Shown: positions 14,145 through 21,713 of the stretch, piece by piece
Layout: every line of letters begins with the position of its first letter
How positions within the stretch are numbered: position 1 is the first letter of the stretch
IMG/VR virus record: IMGVR_UViG_3300017968_000030
Span: 1-28,145 of that record
From: a virus
Length of the DNA stretch: 28,145 nucleotides
Reading direction: 5' to 3' (one strand)
Made by a program: the position numbers and the translations under genes
Notes under the pieces: generated by a model
Told to the model about the DNA's origin: nothing
Seen by the model: the letters and a program-made list of their open reading frames with translations, nothing else
Database searches by the model: none

Positions 14145-14774
14145 ATGCTTAGTTATCAATCAGCCGGAAGCGGCAACGGCGGCGGGGATCGCACCCCAAT
14201 CCTGAAATTCTCAGCCAAGGACGGCAGCTTCATTGCTGTCGATCGGCAGCAAGTGGATGGCCAGTGGACATCTCACGAGCAGGAACTGGAGGCACCGATC
14301 AAGGTGGCGATGGATCTGGCTGAGATCGAAATGGGTTGGATGCACTTTAATCCAGCGCCGGATTTCCATATGGCCAAGTCTGGGCAACAGCGCCCAGAAA
14401 AGCCGACACCTGACCACAAGTGGGGCTTTCGCGTGCGCCTCACCAATAAAGAGATGGGCCTGCGTGAACTGTCCAGCAGCAGCCGCAACGTGTATGAGCG
14501 GATGCTGGCGCTGTATCAGGCGTATGAGGCTGGCAAGGCCCAGAACCCGGGCAAGGTGCCAGTCGTGGACATCACCGGCACAGAGCGCGTGACGCAGACG
14601 CTGAACGATGGCCAGACCCAAACGTGGCGTGTGCCGCAGTGGACGCTGTCGGGCTGGACTGATCGCCCGGCGTCTTTTGACGGCGCACCAGCACAAGAAC
14701 CCGCACCGGCGCCGGTCGCGCCGCCAGCCTCAATTCCTCCGAGCGAGGCAGCGGCAGGCGCAGACCTGTTCTGA
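14145..14774 (+). CDS. Putative single-stranded DNA-binding protein
   Basis: 209 aa; AGAGG precedes the ATG. The first 165 residues contain many aromatic and basic positions (LKFSAKDGSFIAVDRQQ, EMGWMHFNPAPDFHMAK, HKWGFRVRLTNKEMG, SSSRNVYERM). A Pro/Ala-rich linker (PAQEPAPAPVAPPASIPPSE) then leads to a short tail ending GADLF. A folded domain, disordered linker and short hydrophobic-ended tip is the layout of ssDNA-binding proteins. It lies directly before the primase-ATPase. I recognise the type from phage replication modules without being able to name the family. Function is inferred. Confidence 0.55.
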   Translation: MLSYQSAGSGNGGGDRTPILKFSAKDGSFIAVDRQQVDGQWTSHEQELEAPIKVAMDLAEIEMGWMHFNPAPDFHMAKSGQQRPEKPTPDHKWGFRVRLTNKEMGLRELSSSSRNVYERMLALYQAYEAGKAQNPGKVPVVDITGTERVTQTLNDGQTQTWRVPQWTLSGWTDRPASFDGAPAQEPAPAPVAPPASIPPSEAAAGADLF

Positions 14775-14775
14775 T

Positions 14776-14815
14776 GCGGGAGGGGCGGCGGGGATTTCTC
14801 CCGCCTCGCCGCCCC
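14776..14815 (+). promoter_or_regulatory. GC-rich hairpin with two competing folds, before the primase gene
   Basis: In the 75-base gap, GGGGCGGCG (14782-14790) pairs perfectly with CGCCGCCCC (14807-14815), enclosing GGGA-TTTC-TCCC (14791-14802). Alternatively GCGGGA (14776-14781) pairs with TCCCGC (14799-14804), which overlaps the first fold. No T-run follows, so this is not a standard terminator. It may adjust transcript level or stability between the ssDNA-binding gene and the primase gene. Confidence 0.55.
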
Positions 14816-14849
14816 GCCTACATTGGGAGAACCGGGAGAGTAAGAACAG

Positions 14850-16673
14850 ATGACAAATTTATCAGCATACATAGAACAGGTGGCGCGGCATTATCTGGGG
14901 GAGCCAAACGCCAAGCTGTCGAAAGGCACCGAACTTCGCTTCGGCAATTTTGGCAGTACGTCGGTGGATCTCAGAAAGGGCACGTTCTTCGATCACGAGA
15001 AAGGCGTTGGCGGCGGCGTGATTGATCTCGTGCGCCTGCATGAGCCGGTCAGCATGAATGGCAGATTGCCGGATATTCTGGAGACCAAGTTCGGCATCCC
15101 GAAGCAGACGCAGACAAAGCTGCAACCGAGCCGGTTCCTCGCCAAGCGATACAGCTACGTCAATGCTGACGGCGAGGTGGTGTTCGAGGTTGAGCGGTAT
15201 GAGCCAAAGACATTCAGACAGCGCCGCCCTGATGGCAAGGGAGGATGGCTGTACAATATGGATGGCGTCCAAGCGGTGCCGTACAATCTGCCGAAGATGA
15301 TGGAGAAGCCAGACGCGGCGGTATTCATCGTGGAAGGTGAGAAATGCGCCGACAGGTTGTCAAAGCACGGCCTGATCGCCACCACAAATCACGGCGGCTC
15401 AAAGAATTGGAAGCCGGACCTCAACCAGTATTTTGCTGGCCGCAAGGTGGTGCTGATCCCTGACAACGATGAGGCGGGGCAAAAGCACGCCGATGTGGTG
15501 CAGAGCCAGCTATGGGGCGTTGCAGCGGCCATCAAGCGCGTGGATCTGCCGGGATTGCCTGACAAGGGCGATATCGTGGATTGGCTGCTTGCTGGCAATA
15601 AGGTGGAGGACTTGCAGGCACTGGTGAAGGCGACACCGCCACTAGCGGTGGAGCCGGAGCCAGCACAGCCGGAAGAGGCGCAAGACATATATCCGCTGTA
15701 TGACGAGGCGTACCTGATGGCGATGCCGCCGGTCGAGTGGATGATAGACGGCGTGCTGACCAAGCACGGCTTCACGGTGATGTATGGCGCACCCGGTACA
15801 GGTAAGTCGTTCATCGCCATTGATATGGCGCTCTGCATGACGCACGGCCTGTTGTGGCACGGCAGGGAAACAAGCGCCGGGGCCGTGCTGTACATAGCCG
15901 GGGAAGGCGTATCCGGCCTTGGCAAGCGCGTCAAGGCGTGGAAGCAGCACAATGAGGTGGACGGCACCGGCTCACTCAGGGTGCTGCCAGTGGCGGTCGA
16001 TATGATGGATCAGGAAAGCGTGGAAAAGCTGCTGCGCACGATCGACAGCCTGAACACAGAGTTTAGCTGTCTGGTGATCGACACAGTGGCGCGAAGCATG
16101 ACCGGGGAAGAGAACAGCGCCACCGACATGAGCGCCTTCATACGCGGCTGTGACGCCATCAAGCATCACACCGGCTGTGGCCTGCTGGCGATACATCACG
16201 CTGGCAAGGACGCATCACGCGGCATCAATAGCATGCGGGGATCGTCAGCGCTGGCTGGTGCCGCCGATACGGTGCTGGCGGTAGGCAAGTCGGAGAGCAT
16301 CGTGACGCTATCGATGGAAAAGCAAAAAGACGCAGATCCGATGGATAGAATCACGTTTGAGATGGTGCCGATCGCACTGCTGGAGGACAGCAGCGTGGTG
16401 CTGCGGCCTATCGAGGCACAAGGCGCAACCAAGAAGCAGAACCTGTCGCCGAGGCAGTATCATGCGCTGCAAGCACTGCGAAACACGCTAATCAAGGTGG
16501 GTGTGGATGCGGTCGGAACCGGGCTTTGGCATGACGCACATAAGGTAAAATCGCCCGATCTTACGCCGCAACAGCGCAAAGATGCGCGTCAGGGGCTGCA
16601 AGACAAGGGTGTGGTGACTGTGCATGAGGGCAAAGTGTGGATAAACAAGGACATAGGGGAAAATGTAAGATGA
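14850..16673 (+). CDS. Primase-ATPase fusion: TOPRIM domain plus RepA-like AAA ATPase
   Basis: 607 aa. Residues about 1-95 resemble the N-terminal part of TOPRIM primases (GTFFDHEKGVGGGVIDLV) but lack the zinc-binding cysteines. The TOPRIM domain spans about 155-250, with FIVEGEK (159-165) and PDNDEAG (204-210). A linker leads to a RepA/DnaB-like ATPase with Walker A GAPGTGKS (313-320) and Walker B CLVIDTVA (407-414), then LLAIHHAGKDASRG and GSSALAGAAD. The C-terminal 80 residues look like a small winged helix (LTPQQRKDARQGLQDKGVV). It should prime and unwind at the phage origin. It is the central replication protein here, as no phage DNA polymerase is visible. Confidence 0.87.
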   Translation: MTNLSAYIEQVARHYLGEPNAKLSKGTELRFGNFGSTSVDLRKGTFFDHEKGVGGGVIDLVRLHEPVSMNGRLPDILETKFGIPKQTQTKLQPSRFLAKRYSYVNADGEVVFEVERYEPKTFRQRRPDGKGGWLYNMDGVQAVPYNLPKMMEKPDAAVFIVEGEKCADRLSKHGLIATTNHGGSKNWKPDLNQYFAGRKVVLIPDNDEAGQKHADVVQSQLWGVAAAIKRVDLPGLPDKGDIVDWLLAGNKVEDLQALVKATPPLAVEPEPAQPEEAQDIYPLYDEAYLMAMPPVEWMIDGVLTKHGFTVMYGAPGTGKSFIAIDMALCMTHGLLWHGRETSAGAVLYIAGEGVSGLGKRVKAWKQHNEVDGTGSLRVLPVAVDMMDQESVEKLLRTIDSLNTEFSCLVIDTVARSMTGEENSATDMSAFIRGCDAIKHHTGCGLLAIHHAGKDASRGINSMRGSSALAGAADTVLAVGKSESIVTLSMEKQKDADPMDRITFEMVPIALLEDSSVVLRPIEAQGATKKQNLSPRQYHALQALRNTLIKVGVDAVGTGLWHDAHKVKSPDLTPQQRKDARQGLQDKGVVTVHEGKVWINKDIGENVR

Positions 16674-16757
16674 CCATCTTACGCAAATCTTACGTTCATC
16701 GCAGGGTGGGTGGGGTGTGATGATCCCTAGGATCACACCCTACCATCGCACCCTACC
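16665..16757 (+). repeat. Iteron-like direct and inverted repeats; candidate origin or operator
   Basis: At the end of the primase gene and in the following gap there is GTAAGAT (16665-16671), inverted relative to two ATCTTACG copies at 16676-16683 and 16687-16694, which are 11 bases apart start to start. Next comes a hairpin, GGGTGTGAT (16713-16721) with ATCACACCC (16732-16740). CACCCTACC occurs at 16736-16744 and 16749-16757, with a one-mismatch inverted copy at 16709-16717. The set lies between primase-ATPase and the initiator pair, a natural place for an origin. No sign of a terminator T-run. Confidence 0.6.
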
Positions 16758-16775
16758 TTTTAAGGGTACATTTTA

Positions 16776-17336
16776 ATGGCTAAACGACCAAAAAAACCGA
16801 ACAAGACTTACTATGCGCCTAGTCAACTGGCGATGCGCCGGATGCAAGATGCGCTGGTCAAGTATGATGAGGCAGTGACCAAGCTGGAAGCGAAATGGGG
16901 CGTGGACCGATTGCCGTGGCTAGTCGGGCATGAACTGCGGGAGCGGTTTGATGCGCAGATGGACAAGCTGAACAAGGCCATCGATGATCAGGCCGATGTC
17001 GAGCATCAGGTGGATGTGACGATGAGAGGGCTGACGCTGCTGGAGCAGAAGGCCATCGAGGCAGGACATCAGCCGCTGACCGGCGAGTATTGGGAAGCGC
17101 CGATGCCGAACGGCAAGGTGCTGGCAATCGTGCGCACCGGCTATGAGGTGGGCAAGGTCAAACGTGAGAACAGGGAAATGGTGGTGTGCAGTGTCGAAGA
17201 GGTGGCAAAGATGGTGCAGGCTTATATGGAGCAGGCACCAGCGGTGGAGAAGGCAAAGGATCTGTGGCCGGGCGCAACCGTTGAGAAGATCAAAACAGCA
17301 ACCGAGAAGGAACTGAATGATGAAATCCCTTTCTGA
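16776..17336 (+). CDS. Replication-region protein with SSB-like acidic C-terminal tip
   Basis: 186 aa with a basic N-terminus (AKRPKKPNKTYYAP), a helical middle with coiled-coil character (about 25-85) and a small folded part around GKVLAIVRTGYEVGKVKRENREM. The last residues are ELNDEIPF, very close to the DDDIPF tip through which bacterial SSB recruits repair and replication proteins. The gene is in the replication block after the repeats, and its end overlaps the initiator start by 20 bases. I do not recognise a named family. A partner of host SSB-binding proteins is an inference from the tip. Confidence 0.6.
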   Translation: MAKRPKKPNKTYYAPSQLAMRRMQDALVKYDEAVTKLEAKWGVDRLPWLVGHELRERFDAQMDKLNKAIDDQADVEHQVDVTMRGLTLLEQKAIEAGHQPLTGEYWEAPMPNGKVLAIVRTGYEVGKVKRENREMVVCSVEEVAKMVQAYMEQAPAVEKAKDLWPGATVEKIKTATEKELNDEIPF

Positions 17337-18024
17337 AGATAAGCGGCCTTGGTCTGTTGTGCCGATGCGTGCATTCGGGGATAGGACGCTGAAGGAACGC
17401 GAACTGCGGGTGCTGGGAGCGCTGTCAGCCTTTGCAAACAGGGCTGGCGTGTGTTGGCCCAGCATGTTCACGCTGTGCGATGTGACGGCCTACAAAGAGC
17501 GGCAGACGATACATGACGCGATCAAGGTGCTGAAGCAAAAGCGATACATCCGGCAGTTGCGGCCCAAGGATTACCAAGAGACGGCAAGCGGCTGGAAGAG
17601 CAATCGCTATCAGGTGCTGTGGGATGGTGACGAGCCGCTGCCCACGCGGGAAGAGATAGACATCGCCAAGCCACTACAGCCTGTGCGTGACCAAGATGGC
17701 GATGGGCAGGAAGAAACAGGGGGTCTGGGGGATTTGCAATCACCCTCTCATCACCCCGATCAGCCGCGACCCGGCGACCCAAAGTTAACCGGAATTCAGT
17801 TAACAGCCGATGAGATCTGCAACGCCTACATCGTGGCCGTGCAGCAGGCGACCGGGCAGGCGCGGCTGTACGCCAATGAGATAGCACACGCGCGGCGGCT
17901 GGCTGACGCTGGCCACGGTGCGGCTGACGTAAAGGCGGCAACGCTTAACGTATGCGACCAAGCGCTGGAGCGCCGGGCAGGGGTTCCATCGCTGGCAGAC
18001 GTAGCGAGGGCGATGAGTGTATAA
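17317..18024 (+). CDS. Replication initiator with winged helix-turn-helix
   Basis: 235 aa; ATGATG start within the end of the preceding gene. Residues about 28-85 (RELRVLGALSAFANRAGVCWPSMFTLCDVTAYKERQTIHDAIKVLKQKRYIRQL) are a classic winged helix-turn-helix of replication initiators, with SGWKSNRYQVLW as the wing region. A hydrophilic linker (about 110-155) separates a C-terminal helical domain (TADEICNAYIVAV ... SLADVARAMSV) that may act like the DnaD or lambda P type of helicase-loading part. It probably binds origin repeats such as those at 16665-16757. The domain is clear; the origin site is inferred. Confidence 0.75.
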   Translation: MMKSLSEDKRPWSVVPMRAFGDRTLKERELRVLGALSAFANRAGVCWPSMFTLCDVTAYKERQTIHDAIKVLKQKRYIRQLRPKDYQETASGWKSNRYQVLWDGDEPLPTREEIDIAKPLQPVRDQDGDGQEETGGLGDLQSPSHHPDQPRPGDPKLTGIQLTADEICNAYIVAVQQATGQARLYANEIAHARRLADAGHGAADVKAATLNVCDQALERRAGVPSLADVARAMSV

Positions 18025-18169
18025 CGAGCAAACCGACATTTGCAGGATTACAGGCTGGGAAAGGTCGCCTGTTTCTGCCGGCTGGGCAAAAGACGACCCC
18101 TTGCCCCCGGCCCCTTCCTACATATCGATAGGGGTCTCACACAAAATTTTGGAGGGTTTTGACGCATGA
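18017..18169 (+). CDS. Possible 50-aa small gene filling the gap after the initiator
   Basis: A GTG at 18017 with AGGG (18007-18010) six bases upstream begins a 50-codon frame that ends in TGA overlapping the next ATG (ATGA). Its GTG overlaps the initiator stop by eight bases. Couplings at both ends match the pattern of neighbouring real genes. The peptide (EQTDICRITGWERSPV ... YISIGVSHKILEGFDA) has no recognisable domain. If it is not a gene, the 141 bases from 18025 to 18165 hold only a GGAGG ribosome site for the next gene. Confidence 0.4.
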   Translation: MYNEQTDICRITGWERSPVSAGWAKDDPLPPAPSYISIGVSHKILEGFDA

Positions 18170-18438
18170 CCGAACACACCGAAGATGAGCGCCCACTGTT
18201 GCGCAAGGATACCATTTATCGCCAGATTGCGGCGCATACTTGGGTTGATATCGACAAGCTATCTGTGCATATCGAGCGCACAAGGGATGGCGTCCGGGTG
18301 GAGATCTGGCCTATAGTGGATGAGGGCAGCCGCCAGCCATTGGCGCGTGCCTTTGCGCCGTTTGATGCAGTGAAGCTGCCACGCCTGCGCAATCGGCTGA
18401 TTACGAGGGTGCGACACTTGGGGCCGGACGATGATTGA
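18166..18438 (+). CDS. Small unknown protein in the early region
   Basis: 90 aa; TTGGAGGG lies just upstream of the ATG, a strong ribosome site. No family recognised. The sequence has alternating strands (KLSVHIERTRDGVRVEIWPIVDEG), then a basic helix (LPRLRNRLITRVRHL), and an acidic end. A small alpha/beta fold is likely. It overlaps the next gene by eight bases, so both are expressed together with the packaging genes downstream. Confidence 0.55.
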   Translation: MTEHTEDERPLLRKDTIYRQIAAHTWVDIDKLSVHIERTRDGVRVEIWPIVDEGSRQPLARAFAPFDAVKLPRLRNRLITRVRHLGPDDD

Positions 18439-18619
18439 GAAGGGTGACGGCATCATGCAGCGGCGAATGGACGCCGGTCGCTGCCCGAACTGCAACACTG
18501 CGACTTTGGTGGTGCGGCGCATCACTGAGTTACATGCGGAGTATCAATGCGGCATCTGCCGGTTGAAGATCAAGGATTACAAGGGAGATGGCAATGAAGC
18601 CGGAAATCACGATGGATAG
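18431..18619 (+). CDS. Small zinc-ribbon-like protein
   Basis: 62 aa with two CxxC pairs: GRCPNCNTATLVVRR and EYQCGICRLKI, about 20 residues apart, which is the spacing of a zinc ribbon. The remainder is basic. An internal ATG at 18455 would give a shorter form starting just before the first pair. Such tiny zinc ribbons in phages often bind nucleic acid or proteins of the transcription machinery. The specific function is unknown. Confidence 0.55.
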   Translation: MIEKGDGIMQRRMDAGRCPNCNTATLVVRRITELHAEYQCGICRLKIKDYKGDGNEAGNHDG

Positions 18620-18890
18620 GTTTGATCTGCTGGATGCAGCCAAGGAGGCTGTCAGGGATCGCGGCGAGGAATATGGGTCGCCGTGGGAAAACCACGAGCG
18701 GATCGCGGTTATGTGGTCTGCGATTATGGGCGTGGAGTTTGAGCCGGAGCAAGTCGCGCTGTGTCTTGCGGCTATGAAGATTGCCCGGTTGTCGTATAAT
18801 CGGGATCATCAGGATAGCTGGAAGGACTTGGCTGGCTATGCCGCAGTAGGATCGGAGTGCTTGCATGAGCGAGAAAACGCCAACGATTAG
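18594..18890 (+). CDS. DUF6378-like phage protein
   Basis: 98 aa from the ATG at 18594, preferred over the ATG at 18588 because GGGAG lies at a good distance. The pattern LLDAAKEAVRDRGEEYGSPWENHERIAVMWSAIMG followed by PEQVALCLAAMKIARL and HQDSWKDLAGYAAVG is characteristic of DUF6378, a common small phage protein. The helical layout and the conserved Glu and Asp residues recall all-alpha NTP pyrophosphatases, but that link is only a suggestion. It overlaps the terminase small subunit start. Confidence 0.8.
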   Translation: MKPEITMDRFDLLDAAKEAVRDRGEEYGSPWENHERIAVMWSAIMGVEFEPEQVALCLAAMKIARLSYNRDHQDSWKDLAGYAAVGSECLHERENAND

Positions 18891-19263
18891 GAGCCAGCGT
18901 GCGGCTTTGTCGTCTCAGGACGACAGCCGCCGCGAGGCTGTTGTGCAGGAGTTGGAGGCCATAGCGGCTGGTGAGGCGACTGATGTCATCCAGTGGGATG
19001 ATATGGGCCGGGTCACGCTGACGCCGAGTGATCAGTTGTCGGAGCGTGCCAAGCGATCTGTCAAAAAGGTGAAGGTCACGCCCAACCAGTTTGGCAACAC
19101 GATCGAGGTTGAGATGCACGACAAGCTGTCGGCGTTGCGGCTCTTGGCGAAGCATCGCGGGTTGTTGGAACCAAACAGTGACAGCCAGCGTCCAAGTATG
19201 ATCGGCATCAACATAACCGGGCCGACTGCAAAGATTGTTGAGATTGAGGGTGACGATGGCTGA
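18865..19263 (+). CDS. terS: Terminase small subunit (short form)
   Basis: 132 aa. The C-terminal half has RSVKKVKVTPNQFGNTIEVEMHDKLSALRLLAKHRGLLEP, the characteristic part of Terminase_2-type small subunits, and it lies just ahead of the large subunit with one tiny gene between. The usual N-terminal helix-turn-helix for pac or cos recognition is not visible; the N-terminal 45 residues look too short (SQRAALSSQDDSRREAVVQELEAI). The protein may be shortened or recognise DNA differently. It overlaps the genes on both sides. Confidence 0.7.
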   Translation: MSEKTPTIRSQRAALSSQDDSRREAVVQELEAIAAGEATDVIQWDDMGRVTLTPSDQLSERAKRSVKKVKVTPNQFGNTIEVEMHDKLSALRLLAKHRGLLEPNSDSQRPSMIGINITGPTAKIVEIEGDDG

Positions 19264-19465
19264 CGTTATATCGATGAAGGAATATTTGAGTATCCGATTT
19301 TTTTCTGAGGATGTGGTTTGTGGCCATTGTGAGTGTGACACCCGGGGCCGTGTTTATGATAGTGGTGAGGCGGTGTTGTGCAGTGAATGCGGTGGTCCGC
19401 TCATCACGATTGGCCCGGCTGAGTACACTGGTTTCACGATTGTTACGTTTTCGCCGGAGGAGTAA
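19256..19465 (+). CDS. Small zinc-ribbon protein between terminase genes
   Basis: 69 aa from the ATG at 19256 (8-base overlap with terS). Two CxxC pairs, VVCGHCECDTRG and VLCSECGGPL, about 23 residues apart, form a probable zinc ribbon; the end is FTIVTFSPEE. The stop overlaps the terminase large subunit ATG by one base (TAATG). A role in packaging or in DNA end recognition is possible from position. No family name recognised. Confidence 0.55.
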   Translation: MADVISMKEYLSIRFFSEDVVCGHCECDTRGRVYDSGEAVLCSECGGPLITIGPAEYTGFTIVTFSPEE

Positions 19466-21018
19466 TGGCTAGATCACCCAGAGCGACAGATCGGTCGCCA
19501 CGCAGACGCAAGCAGCCCACGACTGAGGCGCTTGCTGGTTTGAACTTGAACTTTTCGGAAAGCCCAACGGTATGGCAGTTTTTACAGGACGACAGCTTTG
19601 TGCGTGGCTTGATGGGGCCGGTCGGCTCTGGCAAGACGTTTGCCTCGCTTGCCGAGGTGATGTTGAGGGCGGTGAAGCAGGAGCCATCGCCGATCGATGG
19701 GATCAGATATACCAGATTTGCCGTGATACGAAACAGCTACCCGGAATTGCGGACCACCACGATCAAGACTTGGCAGGAGATCTTCCCGGAGAATGTTTGG
19801 GGTCCGATGCGGTGGTCGCCGCCGATCACGCATCACATCAAGCTGCCACCGCGTGATGGCGTTGCGGGGATTGACTGCGAGGTGATTTTTCTGGCGTTGG
19901 ACCAACCCCGGGATGTTCGAAAATTGCTCAGTCTTGAATTATCGGGGGGCTTCATTGACGAAGCGCGTGAGTTGCCAAAAGCGGTGGTTGACGGCCTGAC
20001 ATCGCGTGTTGGCCGTTATCCGACAAAGGCGAATGGCGGCTGCACTTGGCGCGGCGTCTGGATGTCCACCAACCCGATGGACAGCGATCACTGGTGGCCG
20101 AACCTTGCGGAGAAAAACCCGATTAAGGGCAAATACCCTTGGAAGTTTTACAAGCAGCCCGGCGGCGTGGTTGAAGGCACTGCCGAGCATGAGGACGCGA
20201 TCTTTGCGGCTGAGAAATGGTGGATCAACAACCCACTGGCTGAGAACGTCAACAATCTGCCGCCCGGCTATTATGAGCAGCAGTTGGCTGGCAAGTCGAT
20301 TGATTGGATCCAGTGCTATGCCGGTGCGCAGTATGTGTATGTGCAGGATGGCAAGCCGGTCTGGCCGGAGTTTTCTGACAGCGTGATGTCAACCGATGTT
20401 GAGATTGAGCCGGGCTGGCCGGTGCATATCGGGCTTGACTTTGGTTTGACGCCTGCCGCTGTGTTTGGCCAGAAAATGCAAAACGGTCGCTGGAATGTGG
20501 TGCATGAGTTGGTTGCGTTTGATATGGGTTTGGAGCGGTTCTGCCATCACTTGATTGCGGACATCCAGCAGCATTTCCCGAAATGCGATGTGCTGGTGTG
20601 GGGCGACCCGGCTGGTGTTAAGCGGGATGAGATCTTCGAGGTCACGGCGTTTGAGCATCTGCGCACGCTTGGTTTGCACGCCCGGCCAACCCAAAGCAAT
20701 GATTTTATGGTGCGCCGCGAGGCTGGTGCTATGCCGATGAACCGCATGATTGACGGCAAGCCAGGGTTGTATGTCAGCAACAAATGCACGCGCACACGCA
20801 AGGCATTGGCTGGCGGCTATCATTTCAAGCGGGTTGCGGTCGGATCTGGGCATGAGCGGTTCAGGGATGCGCCGAATAAGAACGAACACTCGCATGTGGG
20901 TGATGCGTTTGGCTATCTGATGCTTGGTGCCGGTGAGGTGCGCAGCCTGACGCGGAACAGCCAGTTCAGCCAGCAGTTCAAGCAGTTGACGGCGAATGCT
21001 GATTTCAGTGTGTTCTGA
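19465..21018 (+). CDS. terL: Terminase large subunit (ATPase and nuclease)
   Basis: 517 aa; the motor that packs DNA into the prohead. Walker A is GPVGSGKT (51-58), Walker B GGFIDEAREL (161-170), and the coupling region is around 198-206 (GVWMSTNPM). The nuclease domain has HIGLDFGLTPA (first acidic residue), LVWGDPAG and HVGDAFGYLM near the C-terminus. It is of the type found in marine podoviruses with direct terminal repeats or headful packaging; which one cannot be told here. It is coupled to the genes on both sides by one-base overlaps. Confidence 0.93.
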   Translation: MARSPRATDRSPRRRKQPTTEALAGLNLNFSESPTVWQFLQDDSFVRGLMGPVGSGKTFASLAEVMLRAVKQEPSPIDGIRYTRFAVIRNSYPELRTTTIKTWQEIFPENVWGPMRWSPPITHHIKLPPRDGVAGIDCEVIFLALDQPRDVRKLLSLELSGGFIDEARELPKAVVDGLTSRVGRYPTKANGGCTWRGVWMSTNPMDSDHWWPNLAEKNPIKGKYPWKFYKQPGGVVEGTAEHEDAIFAAEKWWINNPLAENVNNLPPGYYEQQLAGKSIDWIQCYAGAQYVYVQDGKPVWPEFSDSVMSTDVEIEPGWPVHIGLDFGLTPAAVFGQKMQNGRWNVVHELVAFDMGLERFCHHLIADIQQHFPKCDVLVWGDPAGVKRDEIFEVTAFEHLRTLGLHARPTQSNDFMVRREAGAMPMNRMIDGKPGLYVSNKCTRTRKALAGGYHFKRVAVGSGHERFRDAPNKNEHSHVGDAFGYLMLGAGEVRSLTRNSQFSQQFKQLTANADFSVF

Positions 21019-21488
21019 TGTGGCGTGACATACTGACCAGCCCGGACATCACGATTGTGCCGTTTCATTGGGGCCATCCATACACGGCCAATCTGCGTGA
21101 GTTCGATCTGGCGTATTTCACTGATCTGCCAAATTACCGCGATGTGCTAAAAGCGTATCAGGCGGCTGGCACCGCATATACGGCTATGGTGGGTGGCAAG
21201 GTTGCCTGTTGCTTCGGTTATCAGATCTTGTGGCCCGGCGTTGCCGAAGCGTGGATGCTGACATCCGACCAGATCAATACCAGAGCGGTATCGCTGACCC
21301 GCTCCGCTGGTAGGTATTTTGACCACATAGCTACCAAAGAGGGACTGAAGCGGTTGCAAATCACGGTAAATGTCCGACACCGCCTTGCTGTGAGGTGGGC
21401 CATTGCGTTACAATTCACGCAAGAGGGGCGTCTGCGCCGGTATGGGCCTGACGGCTCCGATCATATTATGTTTGCGAGGTATTACTGA
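21018..21488 (+). CDS. T7 gp13-like virion protein (DUF2833, acetyltransferase-like fold)
   Basis: 156 aa. AEAWMLTSDQINTRAVSLTRSAGRYFDHIAT, LKRLQITVNVRHRLAVRWAIAL and RRYGPDGSDHIMFARYY match the DUF2833 family, which includes T7 gp13, needed for virion assembly. The fold resembles GNAT acetyltransferases but the acetyl-CoA loop is not obvious. Here it sits directly after terL rather than after the tail genes as in T7. It overlaps terL by one base. Confidence 0.78.
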   Translation: MWRDILTSPDITIVPFHWGHPYTANLREFDLAYFTDLPNYRDVLKAYQAAGTAYTAMVGGKVACCFGYQILWPGVAEAWMLTSDQINTRAVSLTRSAGRYFDHIATKEGLKRLQITVNVRHRLAVRWAIALQFTQEGRLRRYGPDGSDHIMFARYY

Positions 21489-21703
21489 TGGGTGGATTGC
21501 TCAAAACGCCAAGAGAGCCACAGCCAGATCCTGAGATTACTGCGGCGCAGGAACGCACAGAGGCGCGTCTGGCCGAAGAAGAGCGCACAAAACTAAAGCA
21601 GATTGCGGCCCGGCGGCGTGCCAGACAAGCAGGCGGCCAGCGTTTGCTGCTGTCGTCAATACGCGAGGATGCCGAAAAGGGCATTCAGGAAACACTAGGA
21701 TAG
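21488..21703 (+). CDS. Small basic virion-associated protein
   Basis: 71 aa, starting in a one-base overlap (TGATG). The N-terminus GGLLKTPREPQPDPEITAAQ and the charged helix ARLAEEERTKLKQIAARRRARQ, ending RLLLSSIREDAEKGIQETLG, match small proteins that precede the portal region in marine T7-like phages. No enzyme motif. It is probably a minor head or connector protein, or binds DNA through the basic helix. Confidence 0.6.
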   Translation: MGGLLKTPREPQPDPEITAAQERTEARLAEEERTKLKQIAARRRARQAGGQRLLLSSIREDAEKGIQETLG

Positions 21704-21713
21704 GGGTGCAGGC

